NCBI GenBank assembly: GCA_965112735.1
Contig: OZ218950.1
Location: 6,324,001-6,388,000, forward strand
DNA: 64,000 nucleotides
Reading direction: 5' to 3'
Source: Phaeosaccion multiseriatum
Taxonomy: Eukaryota > Ochrophyta, other classes
Part shown: one piece after another, positions 9,379 through 29,168 of the stretch
Numbering within the stretch: the first letter of the stretch is position 1
Layout: each line of letters begins with the position of its first letter
Notes under the pieces: model-generated
The model's input: the letters and a program-made list of their open reading frames with translations, nothing else
Databases searched by the model: none
Told to the model about the DNA's origin: nothing
Made by a program: the position numbers and the translations under genes

Positions 9379-10213
9379 CATCAGTACGGGACCACCCTCG
9401 CCCGACAAGCTCTCTTGTGTGCGCGCGCATGTATCGGCGGCGTTTGCCATTCGAAAGAGGAAGAGATGTGTGGTCGGGGTGTTGAAGAGAGGAAGAGAGC
9501 GAGCGAGAGCTGCATGTCAAAGGCTCTGGTACTTGCTGACACATGTTCGTGCGCAGCCAAACAAACACACCCTCGGCTGGGCAAAGCATTTTGTTTTGTG
9601 TGTGTGAGTAGGAGCTTCTAAACGGAACTCTGAAATACATTCAATCGTAAAATAAGTGAGATCTATGTCTGTCCCTACTTCTATCTGTCACTCTCTTCAG
9701 CTCCTTGGCACTGTGTGAGGAATGCTGAGGTATATGGGCACTCAGTACCCGGTGTCAGAGCCGCAAAAGCCGCCCCGGTCGACTCTAGACCAGCGGAGAG
9801 AGGGGAAGGGGGGGGGGGGGCGGGAGGAGAGGCGGAGGCTGAAACCCTCGAACCATCCCCAACCCACTCACTGAGCTGAATAGAAAAGCAGGGCACACCA
9901 CCACCAAAGCAGGCCAACTCCTCTCAGTAAGCAGAGCAGAAGGGAGAGTGGCACCGCCCACCACCACAAGAGAAGTACTCACCCCCCCCCCCCACTCCCC
10001 CTCCCTCTCCCACCCCCCCTCCCCTCAAGGTGGGTGGGTGCTTGCTTGCTATATTTCGCGCTACAAGGTATCACACGCACGTACAGTCATGTAGTGCAGT
10101 AAAAATGTGTATCGCCCGGCCGGGTGAGCTACCGATCCCACCGTCAGTCAGTCAGCAAATCCCTTAGCCAGGCCGACAGTCGTCTGGCTAGTCAGCCGCT
10201 TCGGTTTTGTCGG
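9379..10213. other. Intergenic region, no gene seen
   Basis: Only unremarkable AT/GC-mixed sequence, poly-G and poly-C runs (around 9807 and 9982) and a short repeat at 9539-9584. That repeat is found again inverted at 43993-44040. The downstream end should hold the 3' end of the minus-strand gene that stops at 10214. Confidence 0.5.
9539..9584 (+). repeat. Short repeat shared with 43993-44040 (inverted)
   Basis: The sequence ACACATGT.CGTGCGCA.CCAAACAAA followed by the stretch CACCCTCGGCTGGGCAA is repeated on the opposite strand at 43993-44040, next to FNIP copy D. Both copies lie just outside FNIP/TPR modules and both run into a T-rich stretch (a run of 27 at the second site), so the piece may have moved with the module or be a retroposon end. 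Confidence 0.6.
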
Positions 10214-13247
<3,034 letters not shown>

Positions 13248-13388
13248 GGTGCAGTGTGTGGAAGGCAGGGGGGATTAATTATATGAGAAGATGAGAAGAG
13301 AAGGGATGAGGTGGAGAAATTTAGAAGTATATCGGCAAGAATGGCTCACTCCTACCATTTTTTTTTCCTGCCTGCAGAGGCGATTATC

Positions 13389-18470
<5,082 letters not shown>

Positions 18471-19198
18471 AGCAGCAACCAGGAGCTGGAGTAAAGCAGC
18501 CGCAGCAGCAGCAGCACCAACAGCAACAGAGCTGAGGCGGGAAAGGGAAGGCAAGGCAAGGCAAGGCAAGAGACAGGAAGTAGAGAAGGAAGGAAGGAGG
18601 GGAGAAGGGGGGGGGGGCGGTGCCTATGGTTTTGCGGCGAAGTAACAACGGAGCAGAGGCAGCAGGCAGGAAGGAGGGACAGAGGGAAGGAGGAAGGAAG
18701 GACGGCGGAGGGAAGGAAGGAGGGATGGGAGGACTCAAGAAAGTACGGGGGGCACTCTCTGCCCTTTCGCTTGGGGATGGTGTGGGAGCAAGAGGAGGGT
18801 GGGGGGCGTGGTGCCCCTCATCACCAAAGGCTACAGCTGTCAAGGGATGGCACCCGAAGGAAGGGCCTGGTGTATCGGTTACGGTAGTGTATAAAAAACA
18901 GTGGGGCGAAGCAGCCGCTGACCTTGAAGCGGCTCAGACCAGCGGCGTTTTTTTCTGCCTTGGTTACCATGTAAAAATATGAAAGGACTTTAGACTTTGG
19001 AGCTTCCCCCATGACAAATATGACCATTTATCCCAAAGGATAGCGTATAGGATTGGTTCCACACTCAATGGCTGCAGGGAGGAGAGGGGGGAGGAGAGAG
19101 AGATACACATAGAGAAGAGGGTCACACAGACATACAGAGAGAGAGACAGAAAGAGAGCGAGGGGAGAGAGAGGGAGAGGACAGCAAGTCCATGTTCCC
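18471..19198. other. Convergent intergenic region
   Basis: This lies between the kinase stop (18470, +) and the sirtuin stop (19199, -), and must contain both 3' ends. It is purine-rich (GGAAGG runs), with a GCAAG pentanucleotide run at 18550-18570. No open frame with protein character was found. Confidence 0.5.
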
Positions 19199-20724
19199 TC
19201 ACTCCACCAGCCTCGGTAGCACGTAGGAAGTGGAGGCATCCACCTTGAGCGTTACATCCAGCCCGGCCTTGTCGGCCCGTGTGGGCCCCACATTCACAAT
19301 GACCACCTGCACAGAGAGAGACAGAGAGAGAGGGAGGAGGGGAGGGAGTGTGAGTGCCAGTGCTGTGGCCTTGACCCACACACCTACAAAGAGTGTGAGT
19401 GGGGGGGACGCAAGCCTTGGCCCGCAGGATAAGCCTACAGAGACTATTGTGAGTGCCAGTGCAGTGCTGTAGACAAAGCCTTGACGCAGGCCATACACCG
19501 ACACCTGTACCCTGTACACCTTCTCACCTTCTTTCCCTGCTTGACAGCCCTGTCCACAAAGCGGAAACCCGAGTACACCATGAGTGAGGTGCCTGCCACA
19601 AGCAGGAGGTCCGCCTCATCCACCAGGGAGAACGCCGCATCCACCTACATACGTACAAAACACGTGCACAAGTGGGTGATTGAGGGTTGTTACAAGTCAC
19701 TATGGAAGAGCACACTCACACACCCACACTCACACACCCACACACACATGCACCCCCCCAACACACACACGCACACGTATACACACACACAAACACACAC
19801 ACATACACATACACACACACACACACAAACACACGCACACGCACACACACCGTGGGCTTAGGTACGCTGTCTCCGAAGAAGACAACGTCAGGCTTGATGA
19901 AGTGCCCACAGCGCTCGCAGCCGCAGATCTCAAAGGAGCTGTAATCTTCGGCTCCGAGGTCCACGTCTCCATCTTGACAAAGGGAGGCGCAGGAAGAAAA
20001 CGGTTACAGACAAAAGAAGGAAGGAAGGAAGACAAGAAACAGTGAGGATATTGGATCCGTGCACGTGGTGTGGTGTCCCAGTTCCCGCATAATAACATAC
20101 CTACACAACAAAAAATATGTATGTACATACGTACTACAGACGGACTTTGGGGGCGAATGGGACGAACCTTAACGACAGTTAACGAAAGAACGAAACACAA
20201 GCCAAGAACACGTTGAGACTCCCCATAAAGCAACACGCCCACCATTTCTCGGCAGTAGCGAAGGGAAGGAGAGAAAGACGCAAGTACACACATACACACA
20301 CACAGAGAGAGAGAGAGAAAGGAGAGAGGAGAGATAGGAGGGAGAGAGGAGAGGGAGAGGAGAGAGAGAGGAGAAAGAGAGAGGGAGGAGAGGAGAGTGA
20401 GAGGAGAGGAGAGGAGAGGAGAGAGGAGAGAGAGAAAGAGAGACAGGAGCGGCAGAGAGAGAAAAGGAGGGCCACAATGGAATAGGTAGGTAGCTCTTGG
20501 CTCTCGCCTCGCGTCGCATCTCGCCTCGCGTCGCATCTTGGCATCGACATTGCTTGGTTAAGGTCCATTGAAATGAAACTGCAACTCCAACTCACCTGCT
20601 CGCATGCTGCCATCTCCCACCTTTCGCTCCACCTCTTTCAGCCACTCCTTGTTCATGAGGAGAAGCTTCTCCTGATCCGGCAGGACAGGACAGTGGTGAG
20701 CAGAGCGAGCGCGAGTGAGCGAGC

Positions 20725-20816
<92 letters not shown>

Positions 20817-22265
20817 AGACAGCACAGATCGGTCCAGAGAATTGGGCAAGCACCACTCTTCGACATCCAGTCGCACTTTGGCTTGGCTTGCCCCTCCCTC
20901 ACGCACCCACCCACGCACCCACACTCCCACCCACACACCCACACACACCCACACACACCCACACACCCACACACTCACACACTCACACACCCACACCCAC
21001 ACCTGCAGTCTACGCCTCTTGATCTTCAGGCCACAGCCCATGCACACCGCTCGGTCATTACGCCCGTGCAAGTCGACAATGGTCGTGCTGCCTGATGAGA
21101 TTGTGGCAGGCATAGGGTTGGACACCGACGGTAACACACACGAACACACACACACATACACACACACACACACAGAGGAAGTCACCAGGTCAGCAACACC
21201 ACCCCCTCTTGCTCCTTGTCTTCTTGGTCCTAGGAGATTCAAGAGTGGGTAGAGCCCCCTCCCTCCTCACGGGCTACATGGACGGGTTGGTGCTTCAAAG
21301 AGACGGGGCGTGGCGATGTGAAGAAAACTTTGACGGAAGAAGTATCTTTCCTACGGCGAAAATTATTATACCTGCTTTGCGATGCAGCGAATCAACGTTC
21401 TGCGTGATGACACCGGCCATCTTGCCAGCATACGCCGTCTGTGACCAGGACCGTGATGTAGAGGGGTTGGGCATATGAGAAGGAGGTTGGGGTCAGGGGA
21501 TTAGGGGCCAGGTTTTGGTGCCATATGAGGTGAAAGACAACCATTATCCTTACCAGTGTCGACAAACACAATTTATTCACTCACCTCCATCTTTGCCAGA
21601 GCCAAGTGTCCCTCGTTGGGCTTGGCGACGCCGAATGTAGACCATCCCAAGGTCGAGCGGGCCCAGTAACGTCGCTGGTTGAGGTCTGATCTCATAAATT
21701 CGTCGTGCACCATTGGCTTGTGCCCTCGTGAATAGGACCCGTTCTTGCCTCTATAGTCCGGGACGCCGGAGGGGGTAGATATGCCTAATAGAACGGGGGG
21801 TTGGGGGGGGAGGGAGAGAGAGGGAGAGCGGTTCCCATAAAGGGGGAGAGACGGAGTGAGGGAGAGAGAGAGCAAGAGAGACGGAGACAGGCAGAGAGAG
21901 AGGGAGAGATGAAGAGAGAGAGAGAGAGCAAGAGAGAGAAAGCGAGAGAGAGAAAGCGAGAGAGAGTAAGCGAGAGGGAGATGGTTACAGAGACGCATCG
22001 TACCTGCCCCTGTCAAGCAGACGATGCTTCCCGACTCAGCGAGGAGTCCCTTCACCTGCTCCACTGCCTCATCAACGAGGTCCTTGTCCTCGGTGTGCCC
22101 AAAGGCCGGTGGGGCATAGGGGTTAGGGCTTGAGGGCACAGCAGACAGATGCCTCTTCCGAGAACGAAGAGGGGCTGCTGCTCTGGTGACGAAGAAAAGG
22201 CTGCTACTCTTCCAATGAGGCACAGCCGCAGCTGCAGCAGCGGCACCAACAAGAAGAGGCCTCAT
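19199..22265 (-). CDS. Sirtuin, SIRT4-like NAD-dependent deacylase
   Basis: Eight exons on the minus strand: 22265-22004, 21784-21585, 21420-21372, 21091-21003, 20671-20596, 19972-19851, 19644-19528, 19306-19199; all phases agree, 340 residues. Motifs in order: CLTGAGISTPSGVPDYRG (NAD binding), RRYWARSTLGW, PNEGHLALAKME, ITQNVDSLHRKAG, DLHGR with the catalytic His, CMGCG and CGCERCG (four zinc cysteines), KPDVVFFGDSVP, LLVAGTSLMVYSG and IVNVGPTRAD. The RYWARS block, the spacing and the KPDVVFFGD motif point to class II (SIRT4) rather than class I. The Ala/Arg-rich, Ser-containing N-terminus suggests organelle (probably mitochondrial) import. Start: the ATG at 22265 is the first in frame near the leader. 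SIRT4 homologues have weak deacetylase, ADP-ribosyl-transfer or deacylase activity. Confidence 0.92.
19705..19850. repeat. CA microsatellite in sirtuin intron
   Basis: An impure (CA)n tract with CCA and CGCA variants sits directly next to the donor of the sixth exon (19851), so the 5' splice site is followed by a GT repeat on the coding strand. Confidence 0.9.
20713..20812. repeat. GA microsatellite in sirtuin intron
   Basis: About 100 bases of nearly pure (GA)n in the intron between exons 4 and 5. A CACACC-rich tract follows at 20890-21000. Confidence 0.9.
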
Positions 22266-22431
22266 TGAAGAGGAGGGAGGAGCAAGACGGATTGTGGGAA
22301 GTGTCTTTGGCAAGCAAGGAGAGAGTGGGGCAAGCCAAAGAAAAAAGTGGGGGGAAATCCAGTTTCAGTTTCAGTTGAAGAAACATGACTCATGAATCGG
22401 CCCCCTCCCCCTCTTTTTAGGTAATATGTAC

Positions 22432-23413
22432 CGCTCTCATGCGGCGGCGGCGGCGGCGGCCTAGGCCTATTTTGGAAAATTGCCCGGCCTAGCGAGGGCC
22501 GTAGGCCCTCGGCCTATTTATATCCCGCCGCCTAGGGCAGACGCCAGCCAACTAGGCGTCGGCCCCAGACTGGCCTAGAAACCCGCCGGCCTAGAGGGGG
22601 CCGCAGGCCCCCGGCCTAGGCCTATTTTTCGCGCAGCCCCCCCGGCCTAGGCCTGTTAAACCCCCCCCGGCCTAGGCCTATTTTTCGCGCAGCCCTCCCT
22701 CCCTCCCTCCCTCCCTCCCTCCCTCCCTCCCTCCCTCCCTCCCTCCCTCCCTCCCTCCCTCCCTCCCTCCCTCCCTCCCTCCCTCCCTCCCTCCCTCCCT
22801 CCCTCCCTCCCTGCCTGCCTGCCTCCCACCCTCCCTTCCTCCCTCCCTCCCTCCCTCCCTCCCTCCCTCCCTCCCTCCCTCCCTCCCTCCCTCCCTCCCT
22901 CCCTCCCTGCCTGCCTGCCTCCCTCCCTTCCTCCCTCCCTCCCTCCCTCCCTCCCTCCCTCCCTCCCTGCCTGCCTGCCTCCCACCCTCCCTCCCTCCCT
23001 CCCTCCCTCCCTCCCTCCCTCCCTCCCTCCCTCCCTCCCTCCCTCCCTCCCTCCCTCCCTCCCTCCCTCCGTCCCTGCCTCCCTGCCTGCTCCCTCCCTC
23101 CCTCCCTTCGACCCTGGACAAGGTTACGGTGTGCGCCGGCCGTAATCAGTAATCAGCCCCCGGCTGGCGCATAATCAGTAATCAGGCCGGCTGGTCACCG
23201 GCTGCAATCAGCAACCAGGCCGGCTGGCGCCATAAACAGTAATCAGGCCCGCTGCGCCGGCCGTAATCAGTAATCAGATAGGTCGAGGCCTAGCTAGGCC
23301 TAGAACCGCCGGCCTAGGGAGAAAAAATGGCCGGCCTAGAGTGGCCAACGGCCGCAGGCCTAGGCCTAGAGCGCCGTAGGCCGACATAGGCTTCTAGGCC
23401 AGTCTGGGGCCGA
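22432..23413. mobile_element. Left arm of a foldback region (satellite-filled inverted repeat)
   Basis: Blocks rich in the palindrome GGCCTAGGCC surround a CCCT satellite (22692-23107) and a stretch with repeated TAATCAGTAATCAG. Everything recurs in reverse complement at 27245-28790. A sub-element appears bounded by TCGGCCCCAGACTGGCC (from 22559) and its inverse GGCCAGTCTGGGGCCGA (to 23413). The outermost 22454-22557 matches inverted 28673-28772. There is no coding potential; the long Gly-Arg-Glu frames through the satellite are artefacts. Confidence 0.85.
22692..23107. repeat. CCCT satellite tract
   Basis: About 416 bases of CCCT units broken by CCTG and CCAC variants. It is the inverse of the GGGA tract at 27500-28100. 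Confidence 0.95.
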
Positions 23414-23773
23414 CTCCAAACCACTGCTTTTTTTTTCTAGTTCTTCATCTTCAGCTAGCTAAAGTGCCAATGGATGGAAGTGTGAAAGAAACAAAGGCTT
23501 TGCACTGCGGAGGGAAAAGCGAGCTACCTCCTTCCACCTTTTAATCCTACACAAGGGAGCCTTTTCACCTCTACCTTGTAGCTACCACAACGGTTTGAGT
23601 CGAGAAACGTGCCCCCCTCTCTGCCCCCCCCTTTACTTGAACGGAAGCACCCGCCACACTCTCACCAGCCAGTCCGGGCAGAGGAGGGCCCACACCGACC
23701 AACTATCTTCTACTACGAAGTACATCATACCGATAAACGCCCACCACCTGCCCACTCCGCAACGCTTTTCCAC

Positions 23774-26168
23774 TCAAGAGTGGCGCGCGGGGAAAACAGT
23801 GCCCCAAGGCCCGTCCACAACGTAATCCTCGTCGTGCACAGAGTTCAGTATGGCATTGCGCCCCTTGAGGGCCTGGCCAGTGGCGGGGTCGAGCTTGAGG
23901 GTCTGAGTCTCGCCGAGCACGCCGCTCCACGCCTCCACGCCTTCGTCATTGGGGAAGAGCATCATGGTGGCGTCCACCACGTGGGCGTGGCAGCGCTCGA
24001 CCTCCTGGCGGTAGTCGATCTGGAAAGCGTAGGTAGATGTGGTGATGTACACGGAGGCCCAGCTGCCGGGGGAGTCGAAGAGGTCACGGTCAGTACGCTT
24101 CTCGGCGATCCAGACCGAGCACGCTTCGATGTCCTCCATCGCGAAGAGACGAGCCTGTAGCACATCCAGCGCACGAAGGTCGGCGCTGGCTGCCCAGTCT
24201 TCGTCGTCGAGCCGACGTCGCGATGAGGCAAGGAGCTCCTCCTCCTCCTCCTTCTTCAGGCGCTGCATCATATGCATATCCCTCCTGATCTGGCAGGATC
24301 CAACATTGTTGAAAGCCCTCACCGAGGCGCCTTCCTCGAGGTTGTACTCGCCAGGGCTGGTGATTGTCTGGCCATTCAGGACCATCTCGAGGGAGCCCTC
24401 GCCGAGACACGTGTCGCCCTCGCCGGCCGGGCATCCGGGGTTGTATTTCGTAACATCCTTCACGCCAACTTCGATCTCGTACTCCGCCAAACCGTCCTCC
24501 GAGAACAGGGTAAACGCATGTCTCGTGACGTACGTCTGGGCGGGGAGAGGCCGCGTGCAGAGCAGATGCAGCAAGGAGGGGCGAGACGGTGCTCAACGTC
24601 AGCAAAAGACCTCATCGCGTGTAGCGAGGCGAACCCGAACCTTTTCGCGCTACAATAAGAAGATGCAAGAGCAAGTTAGACCCTCGCAGTCACTCACCGG
24701 CATGAGGCCATCCTCGCACTCCTCGAAGAGATGGAGGAGCCAATTCCACTGCAGGTGCCGCTCGGCAATGGCGGCGAACCACACGGCGTGAAGGCCCTTG
24801 AAGAGAAAGCTTTGACCCTTGAGGCCCGTCACGACGGGGTCACTCTGGACGGCCACGAAACCGTTACAAGACTGAGTCGCCGGATCCAACGCATTTGCGC
24901 TGAAGGAGCAGAGAGAGAGAGAGAGAGAGAGAGAGCGATGTGGATAGGCCGCGGGCGCGGGGGGCAGCAGAGATTGCATTTGGTAATGAGCTTCCAAGCT
25001 CAGCCCCGAATGCGCGCGTGCGTGGATGGAGAGGTGTTACTCGAAAGTCAGCCAGGGAGCGGGAGGAACGAAAAGGCTCAACATGTGTGGGCGCGCGCGG
25101 CGGTGATGCGGAGGATGCACATACCATGAGGGGCCGTCGCAACAGGTGCCGGTCGCAAAAGTCGCACCCTGTTGTGCGCGCGAGAGATGCGAAAGGTAGG
25201 ACGGGTCACGCAACAGCAGCAGCGGGAACGGCACACCGGGGAAGGCAGGGGGGGGACGGGGTCATGGGAGGCAAGGGGTCCACAGGAAGCGTCTCAGCGC
25301 TCCACTACACGCCACCACGTACCTGACAGCCAAATATGCAAAGGGCTTGGGCTCCTGATTCAAATGTCGCATCCTGCACAAGAGGTGGGATGCAGCCAAG
25401 CAGAGGAAGGAGAGTGATGGTGGGGTGGTCGTTGTCATGCCGATCGCGCGTTGCTTAGTATACTAGCGTTTCGCTACTAAAGCGCCATGTACACCGCACG
25501 TATTAATAAGTGGACTCACCTGGCAAGTCCCTGCCTCTAAGCAAATGTAGCAAGACTTTTCTCGAACAAACCGTCGGTTGCAGCCAGCCACCAACCAGTA
25601 GCAAGGGCGAGCAGGCAGGGGCGCGGAGACGGGGCGAGCAAGAGCCATGGGGGAGGACGGCGGGTAGGAGGAAGCAGACGTGTGAGGAGCGAGATAGTGC
25701 CTAATCAAAACAAGGGAGCTGTCTGCGGAAGGAGTTCATCGACCAGTACAAGGCAGCTCGCTGCAACACCACCACACTCTCGACTGGTCGTGGCACTAGC
25801 CACCCTCCTAGTAAGCCATCACTTACACCACCAGGTAGCGGAGCCTGAGAGAGTAGAATGATAAGGAGCGAGAGAGGAGAAGGAAAGAAGGAAGCAACCA
25901 GCAGCAGCAGAAAGTGTCAGCGCAGCACCAGCCCTCCAGCACCAGCAGCCGGAGAAGGTACTAACACAGGAACGAAGCAAAGACCGAGCAAGGCGGCAGA
26001 GGCAGGTGCGGTAGCCAGGAGGCGCGCGTCAATGCTACTTACCACCGTGCAGGAGTCGACCCCGCAAGAAACCTGTGGGACATTGTTACTTGTGCAGGTA
26101 GGGGGAGCACAGAGCCCCTGAGAGACCAGGGACGCCAGTGCGATCAAAAATAATAACATCTTCACCAT
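23774..26168 (-). CDS. Secreted Cys-rich protein with VWD/root-cap-like C-terminus
   Basis: Six exons on the minus strand fit in phase: 26168-26043, 25555-25520, 25373-25323, 25168-25125, 24899-24698, 24535-23774; 406 residues. The N-terminus MVKMLLFLIALASLVSQG is a clear signal peptide. Short exons encode Cys-rich pieces (CYICLEAGTC, CIFGCQ, GTCCDGPSC). The rest (DPVVTGLKGQSFLFKGLHA, FAAIAE, then GVEAWSGVLGETQTL near the end) resembles the plant root-cap/LEA and von Willebrand D fold (usual DPHFTG..G..F.F.G start and HGVLGQT end). Likely an extracellular or cell-wall protein. Another small exon could be missed in the 490-base first intron; an alternative upstream ATG (MPWLLV, 26237) is possible. 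The gene sits exactly between the two inverted satellite arms. Function unknown. Confidence 0.72.
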
Positions 26169-26291
26169 CTCTCCCTTTTTTTGCATGAAAGTGGACTGAA
26201 GTGAGAAAGAGGAGACCAACACCAGCAGCCAAGGCATTATTTTTGTAGCTACCCCTTGCCAACAGTTTTTTTGGGGTCACACAGATACTCG

Positions 26292-26416
26292 TCGGCTCCA
26301 GGCGAGGCTTCTCGGGCTCCGGGCTCCTGGGCCATAGCCCCCTCCAGGCTTCGGGCTTCTGGCCGCAGGCCAGCGGTCTGGGCTTCGGGCTTCTCAGGCT
26401 GGGAGAAAAAATAAAA
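26292..26416. mobile_element. Partial copy of the 6476-6733 TIR element
   Basis: It starts with the same 14-base terminus TCGGCTCCAGGCGA (26292-26305) and shares GCCCCCTCCAGGCTTCGGGC, CTTCTGGCCGCAGGCCAG and CTTCTCAGGCTGGGAGAAAAA with the element at 6476. No matching right terminus is found, so it is truncated. It lies just 5' of the secreted Cys-rich gene, inside the foldback region. Confidence 0.8.
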
Positions 26417-26692
26417 TAAAATTAGGGGGAGCCACGTGCGCACACACAGGCACACCTTGATGCAGCTTAAGCTAGGAGATGACCTGACCCCGCCTTGATG
26501 TAGCTTTAGGCAGATGACCAGACCAACTTGAGTAAAGAAAGAAGCTGTCTGAAGTATATATATTTAATTTTTAACACTCGATTTGCGTAAGAATCGCCCC
26601 AATCGCCGGATTTCCGGCCCAAAACGGTTTTTGCGCATTTGCAGGAAAATGACGCTCTGAATATGGTCTTTCGGCTTTCATCGCCTCTTCCC

Positions 26693-26952
26693 TTCCGTAG
26701 TTGTCAGCATTTCCGCAGCAGCACCCCCTTCCCGGGGGGGGGAGAAGGGGGAAGTGCACGCCACGGAAATCGCTCATGGGCAGCTTGCCCGCCCTTCTGC
26801 AAGAGAACAGGCGCAGCGCTACGGCGGCTAGCTACAGTGGAGCAGCAGCAGGACCCTTGGCAAGCCTGGTGCGATTTCCGTGGCGTGCACATCCCCCGTC
26901 CCCCCCCCGCCGGGAAGGGGGTGCTGCTGCGGAAATGCTGACAACTACGGAA
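26693..26952. repeat. Perfect-looking long hairpin (about 80-bp inverted repeat)
   Basis: 26693-26773 and 26871-26952 are near-exact inverted copies: TTCCGTAGTTGTCAGCATTT pairs with AAATGCTGACAACTACGGAA, and the far ends are GGAAATCGC and GCGATTTCC, with small differences in the G/C run between. The loop is 97 bases. On the minus strand just beyond (about 27050-26950) a short frame contains a CxxC-x11-CxxxxC zinc-knuckle-like pattern, so a decayed transposon is possible. RNA from it would form a long duplex. Confidence 0.8.
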
Positions 26953-27244
26953 GAGTAAAGAGCGGCACTTCGGACCATCGCACTTGAGAATGAAGTGCCT
27001 CCTCTTGTTCCTCTGACATTTTGAGCAGGCAGCGTGGTGGCTGTGCTGGCTGACCGTGGGAGCTGCCTGGCGCACACGAGCTGCTTGTGGGGCTCAGGAG
27101 ATGCGTGAGACTATCACACCCGAGCTACAGATACACCAGGGGGGTAGAACAAATGCTTTGATAGTGAGGCGCGTAAGCAGCCAGTGTATCGAGAGGGGAA
27201 GGTAGTGCTATGGCAGCAGCGAGCTGCTCTCAGAGAGATGAAAT

Positions 27245-28315
27245 TCGGCTCCAGACTGGCCTAATTAGAAGCCTATGCTCTAGGCCGGTCATTTTTTCTC
27301 CCTAGGCCGGCGGTTCTAGGCCTAGGCCCTATCTTACTGATTATGGCGCCAGCCCGAGGAAATGGCCGGCGCCAGCCGGCCTGGCTGGCTGGTTGTTGAT
27401 TACAGCCGGTGACCAGCCGGCCTGATTACTGATTATGCGCCAGCCGGGGGCTGATTACTGATTACGGCCGGCGCACACCGTAACCTTGTCCAGGGTCGAA
27501 GGGAGGGAGGGAGGGAGGGAGGGAGGGAGGGAGCAGGCAGGGAGGGAGGGAGGGAGGGAGGGAGGGAGGGAGGGAGGGAGGAAGGGAGGGAGGGAGGGAG
27601 GGAGGGAGGAAGGGAGGGAGGGAGGGAGGGAGGGAGGGAGGGAGGGAGGGAGGGAGGGAGGGAGGGAGGGAGGGAGGGAGGGAGGGAGGGAGGGAGGGAG
27701 GGAGGGAGGGAGGGAGGGAGGGAGGGAGGGAGGGAGGGAGGGAGGGAGGGAGGGAGGGAGGGAGGGAGGGAGGGAGGGAGGGAGGGAGGGAGGGAGGTGT
27801 AGAGGGAGGGTGGGAGGGAGGGAGGGAGGAAGGGAGGGACAGAGGGGCAGAGGGATAGAAGGAGGTAGGTAGGTAGGTAGGGAGGGAGGGAGGGAGGGAG
27901 GGAGGGAGGGAGGGAGGGAGGGAGGGAGGGAGGGAGGGAGGGAGGGAGGGAGGGAGGGAGGTGTAGAGGGAGGGTGGGAGGGAGGGAGGGAGGAAGGGAG
28001 GGACAGAGGGGCAGAGGGAGAGAAGGAGGTAGGGAGGGAGGGAGGGAGGGAGGGAGGGAGGGAGGGAGGGAGGGAGGGAGGGAGGGAGGGAGGGAGGGAG
28101 TCGACCCTGGACACAAGATCATCTGATTCTGATTACGGCCGGCACACCGTAATCTTGTCCAGGGTCGATAGGCCTAGGCCGGGGGGGCTGCGCCCAAAAT
28201 AGGCCTAGGCCGGGGACCTGCGGCCCCCTCTAGGCCTAGGCCGGGGGCCTGCGGCCCCCCTAGGCCGGCCAGATTTCGTCTCTAGGCCTAGGCTTCTAGG
28301 CCAGCCTGGAGCCGA
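27245..28315. mobile_element. Right arm of the foldback region
   Basis: This is the inverse of the left arm. It begins TCGGCTCCAGACTGGCCTA (27245) and ends CCAGCCTGGAGCCGA (28315), so the termini are inverted repeats of each other. It contains the TGATTACTGATTA/GGCCGGC block, a GGGA satellite (27500-28100), and GGCCTAGGCC palindromes. A second TCGACCCTGGACA.AAG copy at 28101-28170 shows that the satellite is bracketed by the same junction on both sides. No target duplication was found. Confidence 0.85.
27500..28100. repeat. GGGA satellite tract
   Basis: About 600 bases of GGGA units. An internal duplication of a degenerate block (GGTGTAGAGGGAGGGTGGGA, then GAAGGGAGGGACAGAGGGGC) occurs at 27796-27870 and 27960-28035, a higher-order repeat of about 165 bases. 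Confidence 0.95.
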
Positions 28316-28790
28316 TATCAGGGGTTGATAATCTTGTGATCTCTATTCAGCCCCATGCACACATACTTTAGGCCGCTAGGCCGCTCGGGGGGGGGGGGGC
28401 CTTCGGCCGATCTAGGCCTAGGCCGGCGGCCTCCGGCCGCTCTAGGCCGCTCACTTTTCAGTCCTAGGCGGCCTCTAGCCCGCCTCCAGGCTCGACCAGG
28501 CAGCCTCCCAGTGACTGTGGGCGCGTGCGTGGTGCCGCTCAGCCAGTGGGTACAGCACACCTGTAGGTCTGCCCTCCTCGTAGGGCCAGCGAGGCGGAAA
28601 GAGACAACACGAACCAATCTACTCTTCACTTCCAATCCCATGCAATGAAACTGACTACTCTTTGCACTCTGGCCTAGTTGGCTGGCGTCTGCCCTAGCTA
28701 GGCCGCCTAGGCGGCGGCATATAAATACGGCCCTCGCTAGGCCGGGCAGTTTTCCCAAATAGGCCTAGGCCGCTAGGCGTGCATGGGGCT
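28316..28790. repeat. Outer GGCCTAGGCC-rich block
   Basis: It contains several CCTAGG palindromes and, at 28673-28772, the reverse complement of 22454-22557 (AGTTGGCTGGCGTCTGCCCT, then ATATAAATACGGCCCTCGCT, with small gaps). It marks the outer limit of the inverted-repeat region. Confidence 0.75.
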
Positions 28791-29109
28791 GATCGTATAC
28801 CATGTATCGATGATGGATCGTTAGCAAGGGAAAGTGTGAAAGTGTAAAGAAAAAGGGAAAAGAAAAAAGTTTTGTTTCCATTTTTTTCACAATAATTCCC
28901 CTTAATAACATAATGACTCATTTCACCTGATCTACCGTTCCCTATGCTTCACCACCTTGATGCCTGACGATTGAGACAAGTCCAAAGAGAAAGAGTTTCC
29001 TGCACTACCCGCCCGTGTCCACAGAGTCGCACCTCACTCACATCAGTACCGCCCAAGGCAGGAAAAACACGACAACAAACCTTCGCGAGCCGTCCCTTGC
29101 CGACTCTCG

Positions 29110-29168
<59 letters not shown>

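Noticed and set aside
19680-20045. His-Thr repeat proteins around the CA tract
   Set aside because: Microsatellite translations inside a sirtuin intron.
22678-23121. Gly-Arg-Glu repeat protein on the minus strand, and Pro-Ser repeat proteins at 27433-28122
   Set aside because: Both are translations of the CCCT/GGGA satellite in the foldback arms, open in several frames and without promoter or splice context.
27241-28315. Clear target-site duplication for the right foldback arm
   Set aside because: Flanks read TGAAAT on the left and TATCAG on the right; no convincing duplication, so insertion as an independent unit is not proven.
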